64,000 bases of DNA from Corallium rubrum (lineage: Eukaryota > Cnidaria > Anthozoa > Scleralcyonacea > Coralliidae). Of this stretch, positions 1 through 11,902 are shown piece by piece. How positions within the stretch are numbered: position 1 is the stretch's first letter; each line of letters opens with the position of its first letter. The notes under the pieces are model-generated. The model searched no databases. It had not been told where the DNA came from and saw nothing but the letters and a program-made list of their open reading frames with translations. Made by a program: the position numbers and the translations under genes. The DNA is taken from the NCBI GenBank assembly GCA_964035015.1, contig OZ036005.1, positions 9,840,512 to 9,904,511 of the forward strand. The letters run 5' to 3'.

Positions 1-2
1 TT

Positions 3-3000
3 CGAGGTTTTCAGGAGGACTGCTGTGTTCAACTCGAATGCTTTTGTCTAGAAGAGGCCAAGACGTTCTTATTTAAAAGAACGGGTATTAAACGTAACGA
101 GGAAACCGAGCGAGCTGGGGAGAATCTTGTTGCTGAACTAGGAAGCTTACCCTTGGCTCTTGAGCAGGCTGGTGCCTACATCAAATCTCTTCGTTGTTCG
201 CTCTCCTCATACTTGGAAGACTACAAAGCTCAGTGTCTGCGCCTTCTCAATCAACAAAAGGCAAGCCGCGTATCAGAGTATGAATCCCCGGAAAAATTGT
301 CTGTGAAGACAACATGGCTTCTGAACTTTGAACATATAAAGCAATGTAATGATGGGGGGATTGCCATTCGATTTCTCAACGCGTGTGCATTTTTTAGTCC
401 AAACGAAATTCAGGAAGAACTGGTCAACGTTGGCAAACCATTCGTAGAAGACGAAGAATTTTGCAAGTTTCTCAGGACGTCACTAGGGTGCCAACAAGTT
501 TTGAAGATGCTGACAGATTTTTCGCTTTTCAAAGAATTGGAGAAAGGCTGTTTGAGTCTCCATCGTTTAGTTCAAGATGTTATCCAAGAAAACCTTTCTT
601 GTGATGAGAAGGCCGAGAGCTTTGTCGATGCTGTGCGCTTGCTACACCATGCTTATTCAAAATGTCCTTCTCCTGACGAGCTCTTGAAAAGTATGGCTGA
701 TGGTCAGCGACAGAGAGCTGCTATTAATGCAACTGATCCTTTTCTTTTTTCTCATTGGTCGAAATTGTGCTTGCACAGCCGTGAAATCTGCAAACATCTT
801 ACGAAATTTGTGAAGCCGGCGAATAGTGAAAAAACAGTCTTCTTTGCGGAAACTGCTAGAGTAGTTTATGAGTGTGCTCTTCATTTAAGTGTTAACTCTA
901 AACAAGAAGAGGCGAAGGAGAAGGTTGGTTTGGCTTATCGTATTCTTGATTGGTCGGCACAGGGTAAACACGAGCTGTCGAAGGAAAAATTTCAAGCCTT
1001 GTTTCCACATATCCTTCCTTTGCCTGAATTGGTTCGGAGGCATATTCTGTATTCTTCCAAAGGTAAACCCAACAATGCCGGTGAAGCTGCAATTGAGCAA
1101 ATTCCCTTAGATTCTGACAACTCTGACGATCTTGAAGAAATGCGTTTGGCAGGTAATCGCCATTTTAAGGAAGGTTGTTTTAAGGATGCGATAGATCGAT
1201 ATTCCTCTGCCATAGATATGAGCAAACGAACACACTGCTTCGATGCTACCTTGCTCAGTAACCGGGCCTCAGCTTTTCTTAAGCTAAAGCAATATGACGA
1301 TGCTCTGCAAGATGCAGAGGATTACATAGAGCAGTGTCCTGAATGTTGGAAAGGTTATGCTAGGAAGGCGTTGGCTCTTGACGGGTTGAATGAAAAGGTG
1401 AAGGCGAGATGTTTTGCGGCTTTAGCATATTCTTGTAAGAAGAATATATTCAAAGATTATATGCCTTTTAGAGAGGCATTTCCCGGTTTAGAAGAATGCA
1501 TTGAAATTTGTAACAGTTCTTCCCAGTTGTTAACGGTTTTGCCAATGAAGTCATTGCTTGAGTCCATAATACCTGGGAAACAGAGAATAATTCTTCTCGA
1601 GCCGGGAGTGTATGAAATATCTTTACGTGACTTTTATGAAAGGGGTGTACTCCAACCCATGCTGTTCGTAAAAGACTGTATTTTGTTGGGTAATATAAGC
1701 AGGTGTTCGAATTCGAAAGTGTCCTTAAACTTTGAAGGAGGTTGTTGTCTCAGTATTAAGGGAAATTCTGCGGCAGGTAACATTGATTTTATATTTGATC
1801 AGGGTAACTGCGATTCTGGTTCTTCTTCTGAAGTTATAAAGCTTTTCCACTGTTCTTTCTCTAATAACAATATAATAGCGCCTGTTTACCAGTCCACAGC
1901 AGGGAAACTCGATGTTGATTCTTGTTCTTTTAAGAATTGCAAAGCTGGTGGGTTGCTTGTCGTTGATAGTGGTACTCTTGAGGTGCGAAATAGCAGTTTT
2001 TCAGGAAACGGTAAGTCGGGGCTCGAAGTGAGGGAGGGAGGACAGGTACTTGTCAGTGATTGCGACTGTTATGACAACAAATATGGAGTAACAATCGGCC
2101 CTGGTGCCTTAAACTGCATTGTGAAAAATTGCCAGGTCCATGATAACGTTGAAGGCATTCTAGTGGTAGAAAAGAGCAACGCTGTTATAAGTGATAATCG
2201 CCTCTTTCACAATGACCATTTTGGTATTACAGTAAGAGAGAGTTGCGCAACTATCAAACGGAACAATGTTTTTGATAACTGTCTGTGGGGAATTTGGACT
2301 CAGTCGAATTCTTTGTGTCACATTTCTTCCAATAGTGTTTACCGCAACAAAGTGGGAGGGATGCGGATTGCAACGCGACAGGCAGGAGATGGTCAACAGA
2401 CAGTGGTCGAGTTTAATAAAATTGTTGACAATAGTGGACCCGGAATTGACGAGGCAGTTGTTCAACCTTTTGAATTGCGTTCGATGAGCAATTACATTAT
2501 TAGTCCTTCAGCGCTTATAAGTGGCTGTAATGAACATATTCCTGGTCTAAAAAAGGCCACATACAGAGGAAACGAATTGATGAACAATAAAGAGAAAACA
2601 GCTGAGTCAGCACCCCCACTGAAATTGTGTTCGTACTGTCGAAAGGAGGGTAATTTACGAAAATGTTCCAAATGTTTTACAGCCGAGTACTGCGGGAGAA
2701 ATTGTCAAAAAGCACACTGGGAAAGGCATCGAAAAATATGTCCTTTTTATCTGGAAAAGTTCAGTCGTGTAATTCACCTTTCTGTGTGTTTCAGAGAAAG
2801 AAAACCTGCAGATGGACTTGCATTAATTAATACTCATCATCCAGGTCTTGAACCAGTCGGTCCAGCATACGCGGAACCACCTCAACAAAACGGTTCTAGA
2901 TTTATTGTGAAAGTACAAGCAGGTGATAGACAATTTCAGATAAATGTAAGTGATGAAGAGTTGTTTGTTTACGACCGCAGCCTTACAATCTACGGTCGTT

Positions 3001-3155
3001 GTGAGTGTCCATACATCGGTAACCTGATAAAAGAACACGGTGAAATTTGCCAGAGAAAATACGTCGAAAAAAAGTTGTTCTTTTGGGCCCTTTATTGTGA
3101 AGATGGGGGAATTCGTATCTTTATCAATGAGTTTGCACCGAGTCAGAGCTGGTAA
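3..3155 (+). CDS. NLR-like protein: NB-ARC end, TPR, beta-helix, MYND finger (5' partial)
   Basis: The frame is open from the window edge (first full codon at base 3) to TAA at 3153-3155, giving 1050 residues, so the true start lies upstream. No ATG fits the start of a complete protein. Residues 45-58 hold the LPLALEQAG motif, the GLPLAL box of NB-ARC ATPases, followed to about 190 by a winged-helix-like stretch ending in LHRLVQDVI. Residues about 375-490 contain TPR helices (AGNRHFKEG, LSNRASAFLKLKQYDDAL). Residues about 590-830 are short repeats rich in N, G, V and C of right-handed beta-helix type. Residues 876-913 are a MYND zinc finger with the C-x2-C, C-x2-C, YC-x3-C and H-x3-C ligands all present. 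NB-ARC/TPR proteins act as cytosolic sensors or scaffolds, and MYND fingers bind proline-rich partners. An immune or stress-sensor role is inference. No intron is seen in this part. Confidence 0.85.
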   Translation, partial: RGFQEDCCVQLECFCLEEAKTFLFKRTGIKRNEETERAGENLVAELGSLPLALEQAGAYIKSLRCSLSSYLEDYKAQCLRLLNQQKASRVSEYESPEKLSVKTTWLLNFEHIKQCNDGGIAIRFLNACAFFSPNEIQEELVNVGKPFVEDEEFCKFLRTSLGCQQVLKMLTDFSLFKELEKGCLSLHRLVQDVIQENLSCDEKAESFVDAVRLLHHAYSKCPSPDELLKSMADGQRQRAAINATDPFLFSHWSKLCLHSREICKHLTKFVKPANSEKTVFFAETARVVYECALHLSVNSKQEEAKEKVGLAYRILDWSAQGKHELSKEKFQALFPHILPLPELVRRHILYSSKGKPNNAGEAAIEQIPLDSDNSDDLEEMRLAGNRHFKEGCFKDAIDRYSSAIDMSKRTHCFDATLLSNRASAFLKLKQYDDALQDAEDYIEQCPECWKGYARKALALDGLNEKVKARCFAALAYSCKKNIFKDYMPFREAFPGLEECIEICNSSSQLLTVLPMKSLLESIIPGKQRIILLEPGVYEISLRDFYERGVLQPMLFVKDCILLGNISRCSNSKVSLNFEGGCCLSIKGNSAAGNIDFIFDQGNCDSGSSSEVIKLFHCSFSNNNIIAPVYQSTAGKLDVDSCSFKNCKAGGLLVVDSGTLEVRNSSFSGNGKSGLEVREGGQVLVSDCDCYDNKYGVTIGPGALNCIVKNCQVHDNVEGILVVEKSNAVISDNRLFHNDHFGITVRESCATIKRNNVFDNCLWGIWTQSNSLCHISSNSVYRNKVGGMRIATRQAGDGQQTVVEFNKIVDNSGPGIDEAVVQPFELRSMSNYIISPSALISGCNEHIPGLKKATYRGNELMNNKEKTAESAPPLKLCSYCRKEGNLRKCSKCFTAEYCGRNCQKAHWERHRKICPFYLEKFSRVIHLSVCFRERKPADGLALINTHHPGLEPVGPAYAEPPQQNGSRFIVKVQAGDRQFQINVSDEELFVYDRSLTIYGRCECPYIGNLIKEHGEICQRKYVEKKLFFWALYCEDGGIRIFINEFAPSQSW

Positions 3156-4833
3156 GATGCGGACATTGAATTAAATTGTTGTCGTTATTGACGTTATCAC
3201 TTCTAGCTAACGCAACAAGCGTTGATTATGGAATCAAATTAATGAAATTGAAGACTAACAATGATCTGTTAAGACTATTCAAGACAATAACTCTATGAGT
3301 ATACTATTTTTAAATTGTTGTAAATGTTTACAGCTGTTAGTTATAACTAAATACCATTATTCATAAGTTGTTCATAAAACTGCATGTATAATATAGCTTA
3401 ATATAATTATACTTATTAGTAAGTTTAGTCGATTAGGGAATACTTTTCATAATTATAGATGTTTCTTGTAAACTGCATATTTCCTAAGGCTTTCTGTAAA
3501 AACTAGAACAAGTACTGTTGCAGCCAATCTCTATAGGTAAATATTACTTACTAGTTTATATACGTATAATCAACTACGTTTAATCACCTATATACTTAGG
3601 GACTGTTATGAGGCTGATTTTAAGTCACGAAAATCTTTCTGATGACTGTGTGATATACCCTGTGTGATATACTTATAGAAAAACGAAGGCAATTCTGCTT
3701 TGTTATATAATTCTGCATTTCTCAAATAGTCGTAATAAGATTTTCGTGACATAAAATCAGCCCGGTAACCAGGCTATAGCCCGCCTCGTATGAACAGATC
3801 CTTAGAGGCTTATTACATAAACAGTTTCAACGCTAGCTAAAATTAAAATGTAATGTAAAAACACGCAGGGACTGCGGTTGTCGTGATATTTATACTGAAT
3901 ATATTGGTTGAAAACGTCATTCCGGGTGGCTCAAACTGGGTGAACCTAATGTTGACTCTGTTAGCCCAGGCTGAGATCTCAGTCCGTGGCAAAAGTCTTT
4001 ATTTTTTTTGTTTGGAATCTTTTGGACCCCAAGAGCAAAATTGGCATTTCTTGGCTACCTGTTTTTATTTAGTCTTATGGTTATTACAGGCGGCTAGTAC
4101 ATTTAAAAAAACAGAGCTGTTACTAGCAACTTGGCGTACTCGATATTTGTTGAGAAAATGCAGTTTTGCCAACTTTTGCTAAATATTTCAGTGATTTCCC
4201 GCTCTTTTTTTGAGGTACGAGCTGAGACGTCGCGCAGGCGCAAAACGTTTTGCAGTGGTGCTCCCCCTGTTAGGCCTTCACGCTGGCGGGGGTGTGGCAG
4301 CGGAGATAAGACCCTGGGTACAAGGTTACAACTGAATATGGACGTATTTAACTCTTTCCTCATTGGTGTTTGGTATTTTATTCGGGCTAATAAAGCTAGA
4401 CGATTTTCTTCACCTCTAGGGAAGTCCCCGGACAGGAATGAGTTAAAGTGCTCTCTGCCCATGTACGAAACTAATGTTTACATCTTTATTTTCAAAAAAA
4501 TATACTGATACGTTTTTCAAGTTTGTAAGCTTTTCTTGCTTCCTCTTCATTACTTGAACTCGAAACAAAATATTTTCAGAAGAAATTCAAAGAGATATCC
4601 TCGCCAAATCGCTTGGTTTTCTGCCATGTTGCTCGGAACGGTTTACACTAAGCAGAGTACTTCATGTAACAAGACGCCTGCTTAGGCGTTCACTCGGGCT
4701 ACTGAATGCTGCAACCTAGACTTGGATCAAGTTACAAGGTGCACAAAAGCATTTGTTAAAAAGCACAAAATTGTCAGATGCAAAAAAATACGACACTGAG
4801 TAGCAAGACTATAGTGTATTTTAGTAGAAGAAC
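3156..4833. other. intergenic, AT-rich
   Basis: No supported coding sequence. It holds one candidate MITE (3595-3805) and, near 4240-4330, a GC-richer segment containing CTGGGTACAAGG that looks like transposon debris. ORFs of about 100-125 codons at 3883-4508 on both strands have no recognisable motif and overlap each other. Confidence 0.6.
3595..3805. mobile_element. candidate MITE with imperfect terminal inverted repeats
   Basis: The left end CTTAGGGACTGTTATGAGGC is matched in reverse complement by CTAAGG.TCTGTTCATACGAGGC at the right end. Inside, TCACGAAAATCTT at 3626-3638 is repeated inverted near 3738-3750. No convincing target-site duplication is visible. Confidence 0.4.
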
Positions 4834-5812
4834 ATGATGAAGATTGCTTTTGCATTGGTCTTGTTTGCTTATCCATCCATCAGTGAAGGGCATGCTGGTA
4901 GATGGCCCAGTGACCAGTATTGCTTGCATTGCCTATGCCTGTCAATCAGATGTCCAAAAGGTTTTAGGTTTCACGATACATAAGACTCCAGTACCAAAAA
5001 CCAAAAACACGGTAACGTTCCTTACCTTTCAAGTTTTGGAAATGATATTGGATAGGGTTTCTGTTGTAAAACAACACTTGATTGCTGCCAAGCCTTATGT
5101 AAATTGGCCGAAGAGACGGTACTGTATCTCTCGTAAAGGAAGTTCTTGTCGACGTGGATTCAAAGACGGAAGAATGTTGGGACGGCGAGGACGATGACAA
5201 CAGCAACAGTGTTTCAGGAACTCTTCCTGATGGCACCTATACAATAAAAACACTGCCATCTACTTTTGCTGCCGTAATGATGAGCCCCTACTTATTAAAG
5301 GTCAACATTTAAAAGTTTTTTTCTAGCCTCCTCCGCAGGCAACTCTGTGTGGCTTCCCAGAACTGTGACTTCTACTGTACGGGCAGTGATGTTCTGGTCG
5401 AGATCTTGACTTTATTTCAACTGTACGGGCAATATTTTGGTCGAAATATTCGATCTGGCCGAGCACGAAAGGGAACGGAAGGGATTGGGAGCGGGAAAGC
5501 GGGACTGTAAGGGGAAAATAAAGTCAAGATCTCGACCAAAACATCACTGCCCGTCAGTAAGTCACAGTTCTGGGAAGCCATACAGAGTTGCCTGCGGAGG
5601 AGACTAAATTTTTTCCACGTTGTAATCGCTTGATGTTGATAAGATACCACAGCTTCTGTCCAATCATGCCTGGCTACCGAGGACCATTGAGTGGTTAGCT
5701 CGAATGGGATAATGAAGATTCGGGAAGTATATAGAAGAAAAAACTGGTGTATATCCTGAGGGCGTAACATCATTGGAAAGCGGAATCAAAATAGAGTTTT
5801 GCCAATACAGGA
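4834..5812 (+). pseudogene. apextrin-like (ApeC) pseudogene
   Basis: The DNA aligns by eye along its length with the intact ApeC gene at 24405-25121. It has tandem ATGs (4834, 4837) and a hydrophobic leader, then pieces matching WP..QYC, RYCI.RKG..C.RGF and LPDG.Y. After an insertion come the C-terminal pieces matching LI.MKY, CP..., W.NED and the final YP-G-V...SGI-I-FC. The frame is broken by several stops and shifts: the first half reads in two frames, and the acidic D.ED..NN stretch is shifted. A MITE (5325-5605) separates the ApeC middle from its C-terminal part. ApeC proteins are secreted and in other animals bind microbial surfaces. This copy cannot encode one. Confidence 0.8.
5325..5605. 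mobile_element. MITE inserted in the apextrin pseudogene
   Basis: Near-perfect inverted arms of about 85-90 bp: AGCCTCCTCCGCAGGCA at the left end and TGCCTGCGGAGGAGACT at the right. The arms continue through TTCCCAGAACTGTGACTT and its complement to the inner GTCAAGATCTCGACC copies. It interrupts homology between the pseudogene and the gene at 24405, so the insertion is real and not part of the gene. Confidence 0.8.
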
Positions 5813-5858
5813 AAAGTTACTATTGCTAGAGACTAAACTCTTGAACCTTCAGATTGTT

Positions 5859-6067
5859 TCTTGTTTTGTTTTGTTTTTTGTTTTTTTGTTTTGTTTTGTT
5901 TTGTTTTGTTTTGTTTTGTTTTGTTTTGTTTTGTTTTGTTTTGTTTTGTTTTGTTTTGTTTTGTTTTGTTTTGTTTTGTTTTGTTTTGTTTTGTTTTGTT
6001 TTGTTTTGTTTTGTTTTGTTTTGTTTTGTTTTGTTTTGTTTTGTTTTGTTTTGTTTTGTTTTGTTTT
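5859..6067. repeat. (TTTTG)n pentanucleotide microsatellite
   Basis: About 40 near-perfect copies of TTTTG. The ORFs through it are artefacts of the repeat. Confidence 0.98.
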
Positions 6068-6159
6068 AAGTGAATCTATTATCAAAACGATGTTGAAATA
6101 TGCTTATAGATCGTTTTCACTCGCGTGATCGGTGGCCCCATTGGGGCGGTGAAACAATA

Positions 6160-6425
6160 CGAAATATTTGAATAAGAATAGAGCTAAACTAGAAATACAT
6201 AAACGCAACAACCCCTCACCTGCTTTTATATACTTTTTTAAATACACCCCACCCACCTTCCAATCAAAATAAGCACTCCTGATATACAGCAAAAAACAAA
6301 TGATAATCCTCAGGATAATTACAGAATTTATGATTAGGATGACTAAAAGAAAGTTGAACATATCAAAGGAAAACTTATATTGTTTTTAAAAATATATTGT
6401 TTTTAGCCATTTAGGAGGTTTCCAA
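6160..6425 (-). repeat. dispersed repeat, second copy at 34050-34790
   Basis: Reverse-complement similarity to the window at 34050-34240 and 34640-34790. Shared pieces include the GGAGGTTTCCAAAAG block, AAATGATAATCCTCA.GATAATT, the CACCC-rich block and ACAACCCCTC.CC.GCTTTT. Order and spacing are kept, except that the other copy carries about 400 bp of extra DNA. The class is unknown. Confidence 0.7.
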
Positions 6426-7380
6426 AAGAATTACTTTTATGTTTTGCAAAGGCAAGGTTAAAAGTTAACAGCTCAAAAACTACATTTATAATAGGAGATA
6501 AAAACAACAGACAACCTTTCAGTCTGTATAATACAGGACAAAAGAAAATGGACAAAGCCTATGAGTATTTATGATAAGTGCTTGCAATTAAGTCAATGAA
6601 AAACATCACGTCCACAGTAGCAAAGGGAAAGCACGAAAACGTGAAGCTGTATACTGCTTAATGGCCGGCAAAAACTTGAAAACAACATATTAAAGGGACA
6701 ATGTATAAAACTTTATATGATATAGTTGCTAGATTATAAAGTTTACAGTAACTGACGAGTGTCTAAAAGGGTTCTATTTAAACGTCTTGCCGTTCTTGGC
6801 GTTAACAGAATATATTAATGAATAAATGCTGATTACAATCAGCAAAATAAATAAATACAAATGTCCTACCGTCAACTTTAAAATGATATTGAGACCACTG
6901 AGTGACCTGTGACCACAAACACTACAATTCAGATCGAGTTTTTGTTTACCATACGGCGTTTGGTTTCTTCAGGTTTTCTGCTTTCTCTTCAAGATATATT
7001 AAACCGGCTGTTTGTATCCTGCTTTTATTCGTTGTTCTGCTTCTTTCCGTTTAAAACGAAACCATTTGAAACCATTTTGTTTCGCAAATATGGAAATTAT
7101 ATAAAGCTTGCTTCAAAGCTAGTCACCAGTGCCCAATTATTTTTACCGCGTGACACCTTACGACGTGTATATATAAACAAACTATTTCCAGATTTTGTCT
7201 CCCTTGTTTTTTCTACACGCGTGTAAAGTGGACTCAACGCATGTCGAGATTAGCACCCTCACCGGGCTCCGGGCCTTTGGCCCTACGCCCGGCTCGGGAA
7301 TTCCCATAGGATAAAGATGGTACACCAATATGGCCGCCGTGACGTCAGATGAAAACGATCTATATAGTAGTAGAAGCGTC
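6426..7380. other. intergenic, no gene seen
   Basis: AT-rich sequence with no supported coding region. At 7317-7370 a block with ACACCAATATGGCCGCCGTG and CATCTGACGTC-type sequence recurs inverted at 16455-16515, so it is probably the end of a dispersed repeat. Confidence 0.5.
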
Positions 7381-7534
7381 TTAAGGCTAGTTTCCACGCT
7401 TCTTTTCCACTCGAAAATCTTCCGCATCTTCCGAAAATCTTCATTAGTTCCGACCGAGAGCTCACAAGACAAAGAAAACTTTCCAGTCCATTCCGGTCCT
7501 GCGGAAGATTTTCCTGAGTGGAAACTGGCCTTAA
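7381..7534. mobile_element. MITE flanked by TTAA
   Basis: 154 bp bounded by TTAA at 7381-7384 and 7531-7534. Terminal repeats are GGCTAGTTTCCAC and GTGGAAACTGGCC. A TTAA duplication is typical of piggyBac and Kolobok families. The superfamily is inferred from the target only. Confidence 0.75.
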
Positions 7535-7667
7535 GACTATATGTGCACACGGTAACGTTTCCGAGCGTTTTCGTATTGTTTCAAGTAATGAGCTGATTGT
7601 TCTCGATTCCCTTGAGAACAGTAAACAATACGAAAACGCTGGAAAACGTTACCGTGTGCACATAGTC
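7535..7667. mobile_element. palindromic MITE adjoining the previous one
   Basis: Inverted arms of about 50 bp, starting GACTATATGTGCACACGG and ending CCGTGTGCACATAGTC, including ACGTTTTCGTATTGTTT-type inner sequence. It begins immediately after the TTAA that ends the preceding MITE. Confidence 0.75.
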
Positions 7668-7711
7668 TGAATTTAGTTGTAATTGTGTTGAAATCTTAAG
7701 TTGGGTCAATA

Positions 7712-7950
7712 TATACGGGCAACGTTTTTCTTCAAGTTGAAAAGCGTTGTTGCACGTATTACCACCCACCTTAAATGATTTTGTTGCAAGTTGAAAAAAT
7801 TTGTTGAAAAAATGAAGACTCCATTTCTACTTGCTGCAACATGCTTGCAACAAAATCATTGTTGCGTGACAATGTTTGAGGTGGGTGGTCATACGCGCAA
7901 CAACGCTTTTCAACTTGCAACGCAACAATGTTGCAGCAATTTGTTGCTTG
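7712..7950. mobile_element. MITE rich in GTTGCAAC motifs
   Basis: Inverted arms around AAGTTGAAAAGCGTTGTTGC, then ACCACCCACC on the left and GGTGGGTGGT with GCAACAACGCTTTTCAACTT on the right. Similar GTTGCAA-rich palindromes occur at 52690-53060 and 54005-54290. Confidence 0.6.
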
Positions 7951-8472
7951 TATTACTTCACCTTTAGAGCTTGTGGCAATGAACATTGACATAATCGGGT
8001 CGTTTATACGAGAGCTCATAAAAAGGATGCGCCTTACATAAAACGCGAAACATTCGTATAAAAGGTAGAAAAAGTTATGTTCGTGTTTTACACAAGCCGT
8101 GGCTTGTTCAAAAACGCCGTATAAATGGGTCAGTTCGCGTCTTATGCAAGGCGCGTGTTATCGTCTCTCGTAAAAACGACCCTATTGTTCACTTCTAAAC
8201 TTTTCTTAGTGAATGTGTAAGTGTAATAAAAAACAGCGAATCAGTCTTAAACTAAGGCACTAAAACACCATAACAGTACTAATGTCAAGAATAAAAATAA
8301 GTTCTGCATCATTTTACCTTGTGCTTTTGACTTTTCTACGAAAATGACGTGGCGTGGAATGGGATGAACGTCAGTTTCAACGTGGTGAATATTATCTGTT
8401 TGTTTAATTTCTTTCTAAAGAACAGAAACAAAGACTGAGAGTTAACTGAACCAATGAACAAACGAATTAATG
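7951..8472. other. intergenic, no gene seen
   Basis: A short inverted pair around ACGAGAGCTCATAAAAAGGATGCG (8008) and the CGTATAAATGGGTCAG/GACCC region (8110-8185) suggests another decayed MITE. There is nothing coding. Confidence 0.4.
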
Positions 8473-9480
<1,008 letters not shown>

Positions 9481-10202
9481 CAATGGATAGTAAAGCAACG
9501 AAGTAGGTATTTGAAACATAAACTTCATGAGATCTAGCAATGAAAGACATACAGTACATAGAAGGTGTCTATAGTTACCAAAACAAACTCTCCAAACTGT
9601 TCTTCCTCGTCAGAACGACACAATCGACGGGCATAGCTTAACTTCCTCTCGGGGTCGCTAAAATCTGAAAAATCATGCTCAAATGAATTATTGCTTAACC
9701 TCACAGTCCTCACGTTTTGGGTGCCCCGTGTACTTTCTGAAATCTTTTCCGAAAAATTCTGTGCAGAGGTTTTGTCCGAGAAATCATGATTCACCGAATT
9801 CTCCGTCTTTTTCCACGGCCATCCTTTTCTTAAAATGGCCTCTGGCTTCTCACTCAAACAACAACACAATAAGTAAAGCATGGAGGATCAATAATGCAAT
9901 CTAATGGAAAATAACAAGATGTCAAAATGCACTTGACAAGGCTCGGGAAAACACGCTTACAGAACGGTCCATTGTGACGTCAATCTAATTCTATGATTTA
10001 CCGACGTCACTTTGCGCGAGCGAAGAATTCTCAGCAGATCCTCTCATCTAGAATTCCTAAATTTTAAAAGAATTTAATAGACACTTTGACATTTCAATCG
10101 CAAGATAATCCTGAATTCTAAGTGAGAGAAGACGTAGGATTTCTAGATTCGAAACACAAATATAATATCAACAATATTGAACCATTTCATACATGGCCTT
10201 CT
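9481..10202. other. intergenic, no gene seen
   Basis: ORFs of 73-115 codons on opposite strands at 9534-9904 overlap each other and show no motif. No element ends were recognised. Confidence 0.5.
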
Positions 10203-11078
10203 AAAGATGCGTTCACACTAGCGGACTCAGACTGAATTTAGACTGAGATTGGATCGGACTCTACCCTGCAAGTCAGAGCCCCTTTCGATTCTGACCTACG
10301 CAGGCTTCGGGGGAAAGTGGACTCTGCCAACAAACTCGACCTTCGCACCAAGGTTGGGGCGAGTCAGTTTTAAACTGGTCAAACAAGTTCTAGTTTATGA
10401 ACAAGCGCAAGCAGGAAATTAGCAAGTAACGCGTTAGAGCCTGGGCCCCAAATAGTATCTTGGTAACCGTTCACGCATGTTCAAAAAGAAATATCGAGTT
10501 TGTTGGCAGAGCCCACTTTCCCCCGAAGCCTGCGTAGGTCGGAAAGGGACTCTGACTCACAGGGTAATCGGACTCATGATTGCATTCACATCTGGTCTGG
10601 ACTGGCTTCGGACTTCCAACAAAAGTGCGAGGTCAGCACTTTCGACAGCACGCACATAAACATTAAAGAAAACGTAAAAAACAATAACAGCAAGCCAGGT
10701 TGAGTTTTCCTTTTCTTTTATAATTATTTTCGAAGAGACGAAAAAGAAACCGAATAAAGTCGTCAAGTAGGAGAAGCTTTTTACGTCGCCAAAACCAATT
10801 ACGAGCCGAGGCCGTTTGACGAAACAAACAATTTCCAGTCAAACCGTTTTGTAAATGCGGACGACTACCTCACCACGGCAACCAGCTATTTCCAGGCCCA
10901 ATTTACTCCGATTGCGTTCACACTTGATCGAGTCCAATCCGAGTCCTTTCTCAGTCCACTTCGATGACGCAAACTCGAATGCAGTCTAAATCCAATCCAA
11001 TCCAGCCCGGTTGCGTTCACACTGGTAGCCTCGCTATCCAAATCCAGTCTAAGTCCGCTAGTGTGAGCGCGCTTTAAA
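10203..11078. mobile_element. composite inverted-repeat element
   Basis: The left end, TTCACACTAGCGGACT then AGACTG, is matched by CAGTCTAAGTCCGCTAGTGTGA at the right. An internal inverted pair, GCAGGCTTCGGGGGAAAGTGG (10300) against CCACTTTCCCCCGAAGCCTGC (10512), and a third GCGTTCACAC end at 10913 show that related short elements are nested. Confidence 0.65.
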
Positions 11079-11325
11079 GCCCTAATCAAACGATAACGCA
11101 AGTCATCGCAAGTTGGCAGTCACGCTATCTCAGCCAGCCGCTCCGAATAATTTCCCGAAAATATCATGTACCGTGACAAAGTTAAAACTTGTTTAAAACA
11201 CTCATGAAACTTTTATTTTGTTAATTTGGGTGTTCGAACGACCGCCACAGAAATTTGTGACTGCATGGCAACTTGCGATGATTTGCGTTCTCGTTTGATT
11301 AGGGCTTAAGGCTACGTTTACACGG

Positions 11326-11895
11326 TACCGTACGAATTTGGGACCGGTCTTGAATTCGTCCTATTTCGCCGTGTAAACAGGCGGAACTGTACTAATTGGA
11401 GACCGGTTCCGAATTTTTCTTCCGTGTAAACAGGCGGAACCGTACGAATTTGAGACCAGTTCCGAATTTTTCTTCCGTGTAAACAGGCGGAACCGTACTA
11501 ATTCGAGACCGGTTCCGAATTTTTCTTCCGTGTAAACAGGCGGAACCGTACGAATTTGAGACCAGTTCCGAATTTTTCTTCCGTGTAAACAGGCGGAACC
11601 GTACGAATTCGAGACAGGTTCCGAATTTTTCTTCTGTGTAAACAGGCGGAACCGTACTAATTCGAGACAGGTTCCGAATTTTTCTTCTGTGTAAACAGGC
11701 GGAACCGTACTAATTCGAGACAGGTTCCGAATTTTTCTTCTGTGTAAACAGGCGGAACCGTACTAATTCGAGACAGGTTCCGAATTTTTCTTCCGTGTAA
11801 ACAGGCGAAACCGTACTAATCCGAGACCAGTTCCGAATTTTTCTTCCGTGTAAACAGGCGGAACCGTACTAATTCGAGACCGGTTCCGAATTCGT
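11326..11895. repeat. 53-bp tandem repeat, about ten copies
   Basis: The unit starts GCGGAACCGTAC and ends TTCCGTGTAAACAG; starts at 11381, 11434 and 11487 are exactly 53 bp apart. Variants alternate ACGAATTTGAG with ACTAATTCGAG, and CCGTG with CTGTG. The end motifs GGCTACGTTTACACGG and GAATTCGTCC resemble MITE ends, so the array may be an expanded MITE interior. Confidence 0.9.
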
Positions 11896-11902
11896 CCGGT
11901 AC

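Noticed and set aside
153-155. Start of the NLR-like gene at TTG 153
   Set aside because: The frame is open upstream to base 3 and includes conserved NB-ARC sequence before this codon.
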